A stretch of 64,000 nt of DNA from Scolanthus callimorphus (GCA_033964015.1 JAWWUD010000061.1:117001-181000); one strand, 5' to 3'. Positions 31,500-44,204 are shown, counted from the stretch's first letter. Notes: a model not told the origin generated them from the letters alone. Program-made: numbers and translations.

Positions 31500-34400
31500 T
31501 ATATCCTTCAACTCCCACTGAACCCCCAAACCAAACAACATTTCAAGACACTCTGTTAAACTTCTCCTAATGTCATTTATTGGAAAGCTTGTGAGAAAAC
31601 CACACAAAACATTCTGATTGCTGCTACAGCTAGAGAGATTGCACATCCGCTCCTCAATCCATGCAGTGTCTTTCGTCTCTCTCTAATCAAGTACTGCAGT
31701 TGCTGCACATAGAACAAGAGCCTGGTAAATCGAATGGACCATGAAATATACCCCCTAAAGGACTGGTATGCCTGATGAACATGTGTAATAGCAACGTCAT
31801 AGACGGGTATCTATAACACCTCGGAGCAACATTGTATTAGCTGATACAGTCACATAATGATTTCTTGACGGTGTGATTCAAAAGCAGCGCCTCCCTCTTT
31901 TAAAACAAACAAACAAACGGTTTTGTGCACCCCAAATCTGCTGCTCTATCACCCGCAAAAATTGAATATTAAAGAACTATCAAGATAAATGTGTCATTCT
32001 TGTGCGTGACGCGGGCTACCTGTGTTTGAATTTCCGGGCTCGATCCTGGGGCCAAAACAAAGATGGCGGCCTACAAGAACAGCGATTTTCTCCAAAACCT
32101 GCAAGTTTTGGCGAACGTTTTGACAATTTAGGGCAATACAAGAAATAAGCTAGAAAAAAAAAACTTCTGGACTTCCAAATATGGTAAGTAGAAACTTCCA
32201 TATGAGGAAATTTTAGAAAACGACACATTTCAACGGAAACTAAGTTATCTTGAAACGGCTTGATCACTTACAAGGGTAAACAATTGAGTAGTTATATTTT
32301 GTACATTAGGAGAGTTTTTTTAAGCAATCACCGGCAAATCCCCAATAAAGAAAAATATTCAACTTTAGTGGATCGCGTCTAAGATTTCCGTTGCTCCTCT
32401 CTGATGGCTATCAACTAATTCTTTCCTTTTACGACGCAGCGCGGTTGGCATACCGGGCAGCGAGGCACTCGTCCAGAGTTCTTCCCCAAATTCAAAAATA
32501 TGGTTCTCACCTTTCCTATAATAAATTCGACAGTACCAGACGTTTTCGACAAGAACAATAGGAGCAAAAGCCCAAATGAACAATTGTCTTCCCGAATTTT
32601 ATTTCCAAACTAGAAAAAAAAAATTTGATGACATCATCCGGGCTTGCTGTGGTGAAATCCCTTTGGGAAGAAGACTTTAACGAGAAAGCTAAATAACTCA
32701 TTTTCCATAATGATGACTTTTATTTTGAATATGGGGAAGCGCGCGAGCAACTGATTAAAGACCTTTCCGCTACATTAGATCTTCCCAGTCAAGAACGACT
32801 TTTAAAAGGTGGCGACGACTTACAAATCTTTGTGCATCTCTTGTATCCACAACGCTAAGAAAACAGAAATCCCTGTCCTTTGATTAGGTGCATTCTGGAC
32901 AGGATACTGACGTCATAAACAATCTCGGGACCAGCGGTAGCGACGACAAGAAGTAAATACCAAAATTCATTCAGTCATTTATTTATTTTTTTACGTCAAC
33001 ACAAGCTTTGCCAACACGTAAAACACACGACTGAAAATGGGGCTCGCCGTACTGGAACCCCCTCGTGGTAAGGAATATTAATGCAAACTACCCGTCCAGT
33101 GACCAAAAGCCATCCGCTCTGGCATATATAGCGTTGATGACTGGCCGTCAGTGAGGCAACGGGAATAACTTCGTCACCAAAACAATGCATGATGTTAACC
33201 TTGTTCCATCACACTGTCCGATCTTGACTAAAACATTCACCCCTGCAAAAAGTTCTGAATGGCAAAAGGGGAGAAAAGTCATAGGGGGTTCCCATGCCTA
33301 TCACGCTGAATGTTAGAGTCCGATGCCATTAGATCCCGAATGTGACTCATGTGACCGCCAAAGCAGTCTGCTGAATTGCGCTTTGAAAGAACATACGACA
33401 AAGTGAGGAGTTTCCTCTCTGTTGGTCCCCTTTTACCAAGGGCCTGGATCGAGGACCCCGCCTCTGCCAGGCATTGAGGGTGTCGGTCAAAATTTTCAAT
33501 GTTATCTGCAATCCTTTAAAGCGCCAGGGAGCGCTTCCACGTTGATATAATTACTCAATACGTCGTCAAACCAATAATTACCAATCTCAACATCACCAGG
33601 CGTCAGTTAATGACATGCGCAGTGCCAAATGCTTTTCTTGCCTCCTGGCCTCCAAGGAATACAGCTCTTCCAGTGATCCAAAAACTTCCAGACCTCAATT
33701 TTTTCTCTAAGTTCAGGAATAAAGACCACCTCCTTTGTTTCCCGACTATAGTTTCTAGTATAAAGACTTCGCGCCGGGGAAATGACAGAAACAACATGCA
33801 TTTACCCATCAAACTCTGGATAGATTCAAGGGCTAAGAGGATTTATATGACATAACCGTGTCCTGTAGCTGCGCAAACGTTTTCCTCTTTTCATGTAAGG
33901 TCGAAAAGACTAAAGTCATAGTTCGTATTAACTAAGACTTTACAGACAACGTATATTGGTCGCCTCAGCGGCCTCGCAACGACAACGACTTATCGTCCAT
34001 ATATCACAATATCCCTGTTGTCTAAAATTTTCTCGACTAATGATCATAGATATGCATTAACCAGGCAATTCCGAGTTCCTTGAAACACATTGGCCCAAGG
34101 CCAACAGTCCTATACCTACCAGCCACCACCCTTGCCATTCCACCCAAAAGTACTTATTGGAACATTCTGACTTTTGAATGATACTTTCCCCAACACGCAC
34201 TGCCCCGTGGTATACGTCGAAAGAAAAGTTTGTTACTAACGCAAAATTGGCACAAGATTGATGTGCCCTTGAACTGAACCTTCTAGTTGGAGAGGCCCGT
34301 GAATTGTACTTCTCTCCTTTGAAAAATAAATGCATCAAGGTTGACGCCATTTTGATGCAGTCTAAATTTCGCTCTTTATGTGGACTATTGGCCAAAAAAG

Positions 34401-35400
34401 GCTTCCCACAACGAGGTATGATAATGCATCTCACCAGCTCCAAACGAGGCTGGTCCCGAAAGGAGTAGAGAGAGATCCTCCTTTCCTCCCACAATTTACT
34501 GTTATGACGTCAGCGAGCACATTTCAGAATTGGTCATATTTCCTGAGCTTGAGACTCTCATGGATATCAACCAATTTTTTTCTATCATGGATATCAACCA
34601 ACATTTTTCTATCCCACTCGCATTTCTTGCTACCAGAGTGGAGAAAATGCCACGCCCATGTGAAACACATTGAGAAAACTAGAAATGTAGATAACCGTAA
34701 GAGAAAACTAATCCAAGCCCAGGAAAGATGACCACCGTAGCTCGCTAAAGCGGGCTCAAGGGAATGTCCTATGGGACAATACGCTTGTGGGGTCATTTCC
34801 CTTTACTCGAAATAGTCCCAAATTAGCCAAACAAAGAAAATTAACTAAAACATGCACAACATACAACGAGTGCAGAAATGTTTTATTGTGACGATAGACA
34901 AATATCCGTTAAATATCAATTGACCTGATCGTTATTTCTTTTGAGACAATTACGTGAACAATGTCCTGGATACCACACATTAGATAAAACTGCGGATTTC
35001 TGAAACTGCGGGACCTTCGCGTCCCAATGGACATTGCAGGAGACTGATCGGGTCCGCCCAGCATGGAGATCCCCTACTGGGGGTTGACTTTATACTTTGA
35101 AAACTTTATCTATGGCCTTGGCCACCTCTGCCTCATCCTTACACGCCACCAGCTTTATCAGGACACTCTGTAGCATTGAGTTTGACACAAGAGAACGGCA
35201 CTGGCGCAAAATCACAGAATAACGCAAAACCCGTTTATCCTGCAGTTTTGGGCAGAAAACGACTTCTAATGCAACCACCGATCCATGTTTGGTGGGTCAT
35301 AATCGCGCTGTCCACTTCGTGCACTTTTCCCACGCATAAAGCTCTTTAATCGAAGTTCGTTACTCTAACTCAAAACGAATTTTTTCCATTTAGTCGATGA
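31500..35400. other. Long stretch without a recognised gene
   Basis: Possible coding relics only. A plus-strand frame around 32650-32860 reads KSLWEEDFNEKAK, then after a stop FHNDDFYFEYGEAREQLI and LPSQERLLKGGDDLQIFVH; a plus-strand ATG near 32065 opens MAAYKNSDFLQNLQVLANV and stops. On the minus strand 32583-32365 reads FGEELWTSASLPGMP. None matches a family I know. A 25-bp direct repeat (ATGGATATCAACCAA) sits at 34560-34600. The region may be the interior of the R...S element. Confidence 0.4.
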
Positions 35401-36420
35401 GACCTTAGCTCAGTCTGACCCCTGACTCGGCCTGACCCGAAACGCGGTCAGATCCTTAACTCAGTCCGACCCCTGACTCTTAAAAACAGTCAAACTCCAG
35501 AGTCGTACCCAGTCGCCACGTTGTTTTCTTCTAGCGGCGCGCGGTGCATCACGGTCAGGTAGAGGTTTTTTTTAAAGGTGCGCGGTGCATCACGGTCAGG
35601 ACGAACTCACAGAAAATGGCGACTGGTCGTTAATTTTTCTGCGACCTTCCTATAATCCTTTGCGCGCCTGTCAAGTAACGCAATATCGGCAACAGCCAGT
35701 AACGCAAAAGCGAAAAAATCGAGTCTGGTCAAACTCTTGACTTGATTTGTCCCTTAACTCGGTCTAACCCTTAATACGGTGACTATATTTGGTCCAACCC
35801 TCGACTCGGTCTGATCCTTGAGTCGTTCTGACCCTTTACTCAGTTTGACTCTTAATTCAGTGAAACCCTTGACTCGGTCTTACTCTTAATTTGGTAGAAC
35901 CCTTCACTGAGTCTGACCTTTAATTCGATCTAACCCTTCACTTGGTCATACCCTTGACTTGGTGTGAGCCATAACACCATCTGACCCTTAACTCGGTCTA
36001 ACCCTTAACTCGGCCTGACTCTTCACACAGTCTGACCCTTAACACAATCTTACCCTTAACTCGATTTTACTCTAAACTCGGTCAAACCCATGACTCGGTC
36101 TGACCCTTGAATCCGTTTGACCCTTGACTCGGTTTGACCCTTCACTCGGTCAGACCCTTAACTCGGTCTGACCCCTAACTCGGTCTGACCCTTGACTCGG
36201 TCTGACCCTTGACTCGGTCTGACCCTTGACTCGGTCTGACCCTTGACTCAGTCTGACCCTTGACTCGGTCTGACCCTTAACTCGGTCTGACCCTTAACTC
36301 GATTTGACTTTTAACTTGGTCAAACCCTTGACTTGGTCTAACCTATAACTTCATCTGACCATTAACTCAGATTGACTCTTGACTCGGTCTGACTCTTGTC
36401 AAGCCTAATCTAACCATCCT
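35401..36420. repeat. 18-bp minisatellite, about 800 bp in two blocks
   Basis: Unit close to ACTCGGTCTGACCCTTGA. A first block is at 35401-35505; a spacer with two copies of GCGCGGTGCATCACGGTCAG (near 35538 and 35580) follows; the main block is 35720-36420, most regular at 36150-36300. Confidence 0.9.
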
Positions 36421-37248
36421 TACTCGGCCTGCTCTTGTTTCACACTAACGGTTTTGATCTAAGCTAAATAGGTTCGCCAGGACTAAAACGCTGATATGTT
36501 CTATCCGTTCCTTCCGGTCCCAAGTTAAATTATCAAACCTAAAGTACAAAATAAATCTAAGAAGGGAAAAAAATATATAAAAAAAAACAAAGCGAAAACT
36601 AAAACGAACCTATAGTGGTCTAAAAATAAAGCAAAACAAAACGCTAAGTACGCACGCCGGAATATGGAAGTGAAAAAACATAAACGACACAATGAAGCAT
36701 AACAAGCGACAAACTAAACAATAGCGAAAACTGCCTAAACTAAATTGCCAAGCGAAGACGAATCTACAGATTACTCTGTAATACTACGAAAAACACAATA
36801 CTGCAAGGCTGCTAACCTAGTACAATGCCAGGATCCCACTTACTAAACCTTCCACGGCCGACAGCCGTTAAATAAAAAGTACTCCTATGCATACAGCCTA
36901 AGTTGAAGTATTCCAACTCAAACTTCAAACATCAACTAACAAAATACCCAACAATTGTCAGAATTGTGTAAAGCATGAATAACTATATTCACCTCAAACT
37001 TCTCTTTCCCTTTTCCTTTGAGCTAAATTTGTTAGTAGAACCACCAACCATTTGAATTCTCCGAGTGAAGATTCAAAACTGAAAACGGCGAATAGTCGAT
37101 GGGCCTGCCGTAGTGAACAAAGTACAACCAAACAAAGTCGGGTCTGATATCGGGGTAATTGCTTGAGCCAACCACTATTGAAGGTACAGAATCCACACTT
37201 CGGCAGTTAGAACTCGCTGGGCGGACGATCAGTATCAGACATGATGAA
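36421..37248. other. No gene seen
   Basis: AT-rich sequence up to the right S repeat. A minus-strand frame at 37259-37032 (75 codons) is open but unrecognised. Confidence 0.4.
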
Positions 37249-37369
37249 CGCGACTCCATTTTGCTTGACGCTTCGCGGCAACTGACACATTTGCATAATT
37301 AATGCTTCCTTAAATAATGCTATGACGTCATCAGGAAGGATCATGAATATTCAATGAGGTTTGAATAGT
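37249..37369. repeat. Second copy of the S repeat
   Basis: 121 bp nearly identical to 31183-31303, including CTTGACGCTTCGCGGCAACT and TGACGTCATCAGGAAGGATC. Suggests recent movement or duplication. Confidence 0.9.
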
Positions 37370-37912
37370 CTCTTTCCTCAACTAGCCTTTGGCTTTGTGC
37401 TTGTGACGTCACAATAGCGAGCCCAAACAAGTCTGGACATGTTTGTCACAAGCACAAAGTAGAACAAATATCTAAAGAAAGAAATATTTCTATTCTGTCC
37501 GTTTTTGCTAGTCATCCTACACCTTCGAAGGTATAATGAAAGTAAATTATCGGAACGCTCGCGTAAAAATTCAAAAGACGCGCTCGATTGCCTCGTAAGC
37601 AAAATCCATTGTTTATTAGCCAATCAGCTTCGTGAAATACTTGCAAATTAGCATGTGGGGAATTTGTCGACGCTGACAAATTTTCATGCTCCGGGTAAAC
37701 TAGTTCTTTGTTTGATTACATTGACACGGATATATTTTTGCGGTCAAGACCGCCTAACAAAAGAAGTTTCGCATGATAGAACGTCAGGAGTTGACAAAGC
37801 TTGATTTCATGTCGAGTGAAGGTATAAACGGCCCTCAACATATACCAAGATGATTTTTTCAGGTGATGAAACTTGCAAAAATAGGTCGGTTTAAATGTAA
37901 GAATGAACCTGA

Positions 37913-38228
37913 GAAAGTTTGGTTCTGGTGCAAAAGCTAGTTTCTCGAATATGTTCATATTTGATATTTTTACACTCAACATTTGCCGGGAACTAGGTAC
38001 GAATACAAGTTCAAGATCTGAGTATCAAACTTGAGAACCACGATCGCCCTGGATATTTTTACGCGTTAAAGGTATATGTTTCTATGTGTTCAGCCCTCAA
38101 GGCGATCAAAATACGTATGGCTGATTATTATGATTTTGTTGTTACTTTGTCCAGACAAAGGCTGCGTGTAAAAATACAAAAGAATAACATATTCGAGAAA
38201 CTAGCTTTTGCACCAGAACCAAACTTTC
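37913..38228. repeat. Inverted repeat (about 45-bp arms)
   Basis: GAAAGTTTGGTTCTGGTGCA and AAAGCTAGTTTCTCGAATAT at the left return as reverse complement at 38170-38228. Probably a MITE. No duplication identified. Confidence 0.75.
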
Positions 38229-38545
38229 ATAGTAAGTGTTGACTGTTTTAGTTGGCTCAATAATAAGTCCCTCCCCCGGTTTTGTGCTCTAAACTTAGGG
38301 CCCGCACATGGTGTTCATGGAGAACCATAAGGGATGTTTTCACTTTCTTTCCACTGTACTTATAGTGCTGCCATCTTGGGGTTGACATAATGCCACAATA
38401 GATTTTACATCAAAAGCATCATATCCATGGGTTGACTGGTTTGATTTATATGTTTCTCTCAACAGGGCAATGGGCTTGTGGTTTATTGTTAGAAGGGCAA
38501 AACAGGTAAAGCTTATATTATGACAGTACCCATAGTTTCACTTAT

Positions 38546-38613
38546 AATATTTAATAATAAATATTTAATAATAATATTGATAATAATATTTGATAATAAT
38601 ATTTAATAATAAA
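38546..38613. repeat. AT-rich simple repeat (AATAATATT-type)
   Basis: Runs of TAATAATAAATATT words just upstream of a LINE tail. Confidence 0.85.
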
Positions 38614-38696
38614 ATCTCGAAATACATATAGTCTCAGGCCGGCTGATGGCATTTTACTTATGCTGTTTTTTGAAAAACTCGAAAAACTCTCAAGTG

Positions 38697-38789
38697 GCAG
38701 CGCTACAACTCTGTAATGCCCTGCCACCAGAGCTCCGTCAGATAACAAACATTTCCAATTTTAAACGAAGTCTGAAGACATATTTTTAG
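38697..38789 (+). pseudogene. LINE reverse transcriptase ORF, last 30 codons
   Basis: Reads CNALPPELRQITNISNFKRS then LKTYF and a stop. This ending (L-W/C-N-A-L-P-P-E-L-R ... F-K-R-x-L-K-T-Y) is the common C-terminus of CR1/L2/jockey-like LINE proteins. Nothing upstream is conserved, so this is a 5'-truncated LINE copy. Confidence 0.75.
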
Positions 38790-39395
38790 AGCTGATTTTC
38801 AATGATCATTCAGTTTTTAGAACATGTACATGTATTTTTAGTATTTCAGTATTTTAAGAATTTATTTTAATTAGTATCATATGTTTTACTACTTCTAACC
38901 GATGGTGAGTGAATTACGGGAAATATCAAACCGAGGCTTAACCAAAGCTCAGGGTTTTTTTGCCTTTTTTTTATCATTACATTTATTTGTATTGCAATTG
39001 TCACCCCCAATGCCCTATAAGTAAAACAGATAAACTAGACAATTAACTAGCTAAATCAAAAAGTAAATAAAAGAAATACCCCCCCCCCCCCCCAAAAAAA
39101 GAGAAAACATTGTGATGACAGTTTCCTTCAAAGAGAAATAAAACTTAATATCTTATTCCATTTGTCAAAATGAAAAGTAAGCTTGTCCTTCTCTCTTGCA
39201 ATAAAGAATTCTGTTCTGTACACAGACTTTTAAAAGCATAACGAAAAAAAAAGATTTACAAGAGAAGATAAAGTATTTAGCAATTAAAATTAAGTGATTT
39301 AATATGATAAAGTTGTCATCTTGTTGTTTCAATAACCCTAAAATAACATCCAGTTCACTGAAGTCCCTATTGAGCAGCTTTGTGTCTTTGTCACC
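38790..39395. other. LINE 3' flank and simple sequence, no gene
   Basis: Holds possible 3' untranslated sequence of the LINE tail and a C run followed by an A run at 39079-39100. Confidence 0.4.
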
Positions 39396-39396
39396 T

Positions 39397-39790
39397 ACGA
39401 CCGGTTAGCGCAGTGGTAGAGCGCCGGGCTTATGTTCGGGAGGTTGGGAGTTCAAATCCTGGCCGGGCCAACACTCAGGGTCTTTTCTAATAATTGAGGA
39501 GAAGGTGCTGCCTTTGCTCTAACATCTGCAAATGGTTAGACCTTCGCGTCTTCTCGGATAAGGACGTTAAACCGTAGGCCCCGTCTCTCACATACACTAC
39601 ACTAACCGGAACCAGAGGGACGTTAAAGAACCACGAAGTTGCCCAACCTCAGTGTCACAGAACTCACAATGCTAACACACACTCATGTTTATAAAGCTGG
39701 TTCTATAGGATGAGTTATCCGTTAATGTAAAGCACTGAAATGTAAAGCATTGAAACTATGGTGTAATGCTATATCTATATATATATATAT
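39397..39790 (+). mobile_element. tRNA-headed SINE
   Basis: The head GGTTAGCGCAGTGGTAGAGC carries an RNA polymerase III A box (TAGCGCAGTGG, 39406) and, 44 bp on, a B box (GTTCAAATC, 39450-39458). The anticodon arm does not pair well, so this is a tRNA-derived head and not a tRNA gene. The body has GGACGTTAAACC and GGACGTTAAAGAACC, and the 3' end runs into an (AT)n tract near 39770-39792. Like other SINEs it would depend on a LINE's enzymes to move. Confidence 0.75.
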
Positions 39791-40467
39791 TTTTTTGAGG
39801 AACCTGCTAAAACATAACAAAAAGGAAGATACAAAAGGACAATAATGAAGAAATAAGTGATCAAGAGTCTCATCAGTGTTGTTGCAGAACGAACAGGAGG
39901 GAGACTGCAGTCTGCCAATTTGATAAAGTTTCGAATTCGTGAAAATAATTATATGAAGAAGTTTAAATTGAAATTCACGTAATTAGGTTTCAATGGTAGA
40001 TTTAAAGGAATGAGGTATATCTTGTTCCAATTCAGGGATGAATGAGCAAAGCGATTATTGTAAAATAATTGAGCTGTAGGAATAGTTTGTATTGTTTTCA
40101 AAAGGAAAAGACTATGAACTGAGCTTGACGTTAATTTACTAAGTACAAAAAAACGATCATTAGCAAATAGATTAATCTGATCGCAAGCTGTGGGCGACAC
40201 AAGAGACGAAACGTTACCTTTGTATTGTTTTAGCCGAGATTTCCACTCTGAAGGGATTGCATCAAAAACACCTTTTAGGTGGAAACGATGGAGGATATTA
40301 AGATCATTTCTATTTAGAATTGAGCCTTGCTCATTAAACAAGTCACCAATTTTTTGAACACCGTTTATAAGAAGAATAGGGTTGAATATGGACTTTTTGG
40401 CTATACAAATATGCTTATTATTCCAAATGTACTGATGAGCAATATCCTGTACGGAATCAGATGATGC

Positions 40468-40737
40468 AGGGGCGTACCCAGCACTTATGAGAGGGGGGGT
40501 TCCAAAATTCAAAAAATAAGAAACTCCACATAGATCTCGGGGAAAAACTAGCGTTTGAAGAAATTTGCTACATTTTATTGGAGCTTTTATTTGTTGTCTA
40601 TTAAATATTTACAATTTTAGTAGTCAGTCGGTCCAGAACAGAGGCAAGGGGGTTCCGCTGCGGGAGAGGGGGGTTCCGGAACCCCTGGACCCCCCTCCCC
40701 CCCCCCCCCCCCCCCGCCCACGCCTCTAAGCATTCCC
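40468..40737. mobile_element. Small insertion in the LINE
   Basis: Splits the LINE frame between FFYRECL and SSDSVQDIAHQ. Ends AGGGGCGTACCC and CCCACGCCTCT are roughly inverse, with a C tract of about 25 nt inside one end (C run near 40700). Resembles a MITE; class not determined. Confidence 0.55.
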
Positions 40738-41469
40738 TGTAGAAAAATGGAAAACGTCTATCGAAGGGTAACTTTGAGAATTCAAAATCACAAGAAAAGA
40801 TTAGTTTTCCTTCTACTGTTTTTAAGTAATATTTGAAAATAGTCTTCCAAAACGAATCAGATTCTTTAAATAATCGTTTAATGCACATTATTCGTTGTGC
40901 TTTAACCATAGCTATAATATCTGGCATTTTCAGACCGTCCGTATTATTACTTTTCGTTTTATTTTGTCTTTCCCATTCCAAAGAAAGCTGAATATTAGCT
41001 GATTAAGTTCTTTGATAAAATATTTTTCACATGGTAAAACGGATAAGATGTACATGATTTAAGGAATAACGAACGTTTTGATTATTTGACATTTTGCCAA
41101 AGAGTGTGAGACCCCTCCCTTTCCAAGTTTTAAATTTATTATTTATGAAATCAATCACCGAATCTTGATTGAGTTCATTTTAGAGGCGATCATTGTAAAT
41201 AGAATGTATACCAATAATTTTTACAGCTTTTTTTTATTTCTTTGACATTCAAATCCTGTGCACTGACCCTCATAGACCCCAAGCACAAAACTTCCGTCTT
41301 ATCTTTGTTTATCTTTAAGCCCGAAAGAAGCCTGAAGGACTCCAAAGTAAGATTTTAAAATGATACAGTATTCTTTACAAAAGCACTTTATCATCAGCAA
41401 AGGCTACAATTTTTAATTCCTCATTATTGATTACAATTCCCTTAATATTTGGGTCAGAACGGATATTAA

Positions 41470-41868
41470 GCAATTATTGGATAAGGTTTTTGTGATCTCC
41501 AGAATAAACAATGTCGAGACAGGTGGAATCAGGCGAGGCCGTGAGGCCGAGCCTGATTCCCCTTGGCGAGATATTGTTTATTCTGGAGATCACAGAAACC
41601 GAATTCAATAATTGTTTTATTATACATTGATTCAGCAGAAATACTTTTACTTCTGTCAAGCAATTTATTTTGCACAAGCGCCTTGTTAAAATAGGGAAAG
41701 CGCTCTAGTCCCATGATGTATTGCGCGCGTATCAAGAATCAGCTAGCTGATTCTTGAAGAATCAGCATGCTGATTCTTGGAGACCCTCAAAGTGCGTGAT
41801 TCCCAAAGTAAAGCGCGCGCTCTTAGCCAATCAGAATCGATATAGTGAGTACAATGTATAATAATAAT
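41470..41868. repeat. Composite hairpin repeat, uninterrupted copy
   Basis: Hairpin 41470-41615 followed without a gap by an element that begins TTATTATACATTG and ends CAATGTATAATAA near 41865. Inside are short palindromes such as AATCAGCTAGCTGATT. It is the intact counterpart of the split copy at 17669/20145 and sits in the LINE RT. Confidence 0.85.
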
Positions 41869-42032
41869 AGTTATATCCCAGTGATCAATTTTAACGCCCG
41901 CTCATTGGTCGAAACGTATCACGTGGTGCATTTTCACAGGACAGATATCAGACGATATTGTCCGTCGGAAGTGATATCCGTCCTGGGAGAAATATTTTAA
42001 GCAAAAACTGGATATTTTCTGTTTAAAAAATA

Positions 42033-42489
42033 ATGGAAAACAAGCAACCACGGTTTTTGTCTAAGAATGTTGATGAAATACGGAAATTGGTGGCTGAGGC
42101 GACACCGGAAAGCACAAAAAAGTCAACTAAACACTTAACACAGGCCGTGAATGTTTTGAATGGTTTACAAAGTTGTTAGACGTTTCTTTGTTGTTGTTTC
42201 AATCCAAGTTAATTCGGTTTGACATTCGCGAAAAAAATGAAAGAACTAAACAAAAAAGAGCGAAATGACGATAAAAGAATTGTCTTTAAACTTACCATTT
42301 TGTCGTAGCTTGGCAAATAGAAAAACAACTTGCAATCAGATTAAGCAAAATTCAACCACTTCGAGTGTAGTCCAGCAAGCCGACTTCCAAGTTCGATCAG
42401 CAGCGCTAAATTTTTCCAACTCTGCATTTCACGGCTGTAATTTATACTTCAGTTCACAGCAATTAATTAACAGTCCGGCAAGGAATTAG
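42033..42489 (+). pseudogene. Possible internally deleted Crypton-like ORF
   Basis: A first frame (42033-42179) reads MENKQPRFLSKNVDEIRKLV and TPESTKKSTKHLTQAVNVLN, like the N-terminus of DUF3504/Crypton proteins in marine invertebrates. A second frame (42265-42489) ends SSVVQQADFQVRSAALNFSN / SAFHGCNLYFSSQ, reminiscent of their C-terminal tail. The catalytic middle (Arg, His-x-x-Arg, Tyr) is absent. I infer an internal deletion derivative; the resemblance is by motif style only. Confidence 0.4.
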
Positions 42490-42769
42490 ACCTGAAAACC
42501 CGAAATCTGGGCTAGATTTCTGTAGAAAAGCACTCGGGAAAGCACTATAACTTGTGTGTTGTAATTTTTTTGTGAATTCGCTGATTTCTTCTAGCCCCAC
42601 GTTAGGGTTTGATTGACAGTTTTTGTGTCAACCACTCACAGCTCGAATAAAAATATCTTAGCCAATCACCGCTTACGATTTGCCTTTTCGCGCCATACTG
42701 CAGTTTAGTGGTTTTCTCACGTTCACAATGTTTTTTCTCTCTCGAGTTTTTCAGTGAAGTCGCTGGGAT

Positions 42770-42960
42770 ATAAAATAAATAAACCCCTTTTTGGCTTGCT
42801 GTAATATCGGCGGATAATGTCCGCGGATGAAAAATGGTCCTCCAAATTTCACAGTTGCCCTCGAAGCTTCGCTTCTCTGCCAACTGTTCATTTTTCGTAC
42901 CATTTTTCATCCTTGGACATTATCCGCCGATATTACAGCCGCCAGAAGGGGTTTATTTAG
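42770..42960. repeat. Hairpin MITE (about 75-bp arms)
   Basis: TAAATAAACCCC, CTGTAATATCGGCGGATAAT and ATGAAAAATGGT on the left are mirrored by ACCATTTTTCAT, ATTATCCGCCGATATTACAG and GGGGTTTATTTA on the right. It abuts the RT fragment at 42953. Confidence 0.8.
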
Positions 42961-43474
42961 TAAATAACATTTCGAGGACGATAATAAACAAAAAAAGCGA
43001 AAGAGGATCTCCCTGACGGACTCCGGAAAAAATGTTGAAATAGGGAGTAGAGAAGCCATTATTGATCACACAGCTAGATATGTTGGTATAAAACATGTTA
43101 ACCCATGAAATAAAAGACTCGCCAAAATTGAATTTATGAAGTACTTTAACCAAAAAATTACGATCGAGGGAATCGAAAGCTTTCTCAAAATCAATTGTTG
43201 TTAAAAGAGCATCGATGTTCATTGTATTCGTATACGTTAGCAAATCACCAATCGTTCTAATTTGAGAATCCCTGTAAAAACTAGTTCTTCCTTTGACATA
43301 GGCATTTTGGTTGTGATGAATTATGTTTGTAAGGACTTTCTCTAATCTTTTAGCAATGCACTTGGATCCAATCTTTACATCGACGTTAATTAAGGAAATC
43401 GAAAGCTGAGGTTTGATATTTCCCGTAATGATCGAACGGCAGAGGTTAGTAAGTTTGCACTTTTTCTCCAAACG

Positions 43475-44204
43475 TTTTACGAAACGTGTAACGGCGAACC
43501 AAGCTGTGGATTATTCGTGGCCAGTTTATGACCATTTGGTCAATAATGAACTCTCGACTGCTAGCCCACGCAGGTTTTTCTCTTCATAATATTTGATTTT
43601 TCGCCCAAATAAAGTAGAGCAACAGTGGTAAGTGATAATATGCTAACATTTAACATCTTGAAGTCTTGCAACAACATTATTTTCAAAATCTGTTCAATCG
43701 TTTATTCTGCAAATATTCCGCAGCTTGGCACTAAAGCAATGTATGTTTGTTACACGTTTCAACTCACTTATATGTTTCTGATAATAATGAAAATAAATAG
43801 TTTTTTTTTAACTTACAGAAGTGGGTCAGCACTGTTTGGAGACAATATGGAAAACACTAGAAAAGTGTCAACAATATGTATATTCAATCAATTAATCAAA
43901 TGTCTTTGTCTAGACTAAGTAACTAAGTGACTATTAGAAACTCTTTATGAACTTTACCTTTAAATTAGTTAGTTAGTTTTGCCTTGACAATGGCGTTAAG
44001 ATGACGCCGAAACGTCGGACTTTTGTTCGTTTTTGCTTGTTTATGAATATGCATATTCCAGTCCTTTCTTATACCAGTACAATACGAGAAGTCTAGACCA
44101 AGTCTTAAACTGGCCCAAGCAAATCAATATTTTTGTTTGAAGGCAAGTCATGGCAGTTGAAACCCTAGAATAATAATTCACCATTTTTTCTTTCTTTCTT
44201 ATAG
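43475..44204. other. Probable intron sequence before the SYS1 exon
   Basis: No coding exon recognised. It contains TGACGCCGAAACGTCGGAC near 44002, a kind of stem seen next to some retroelements. It ends in a pyrimidine tract and the acceptor TTATAG. Confidence 0.45.

Larger units (their letters stand above)
39949..43471 (-). pseudogene. L1/Tx1-like LINE reverse transcriptase, interrupted
   Basis: Pieces in minus-strand order: RT fingers and palm 43471-42953 (ISLINVDVKIGSKCIAKRL, TTIDFEKAFDSLDRNFL, SGVRQGDPLSLFLF); then, after an insertion, 41469-40990 with the active-site box KIVAFADDKVLL near 41390; then 40981-40740 (GLKMPDIIAMVKAQRIMCIK) and, after a second insertion, 40465-39949 (YIWNNKHICIAKKSIFNP, DLFNEQGSILNRNDLNILH). 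Order and motifs match L1/Tx1-type ORF2 proteins. The endonuclease is absent (5' truncated at about 43475) and there are stops and frameshifts. It lies just upstream of the SYS1 last exon, probably in its last intron. Confidence 0.8.

Noticed and set aside
39400..39472. tRNA gene
   Set aside because: A and B boxes are present, but the anticodon stem does not pair and the sequence continues into a SINE body.
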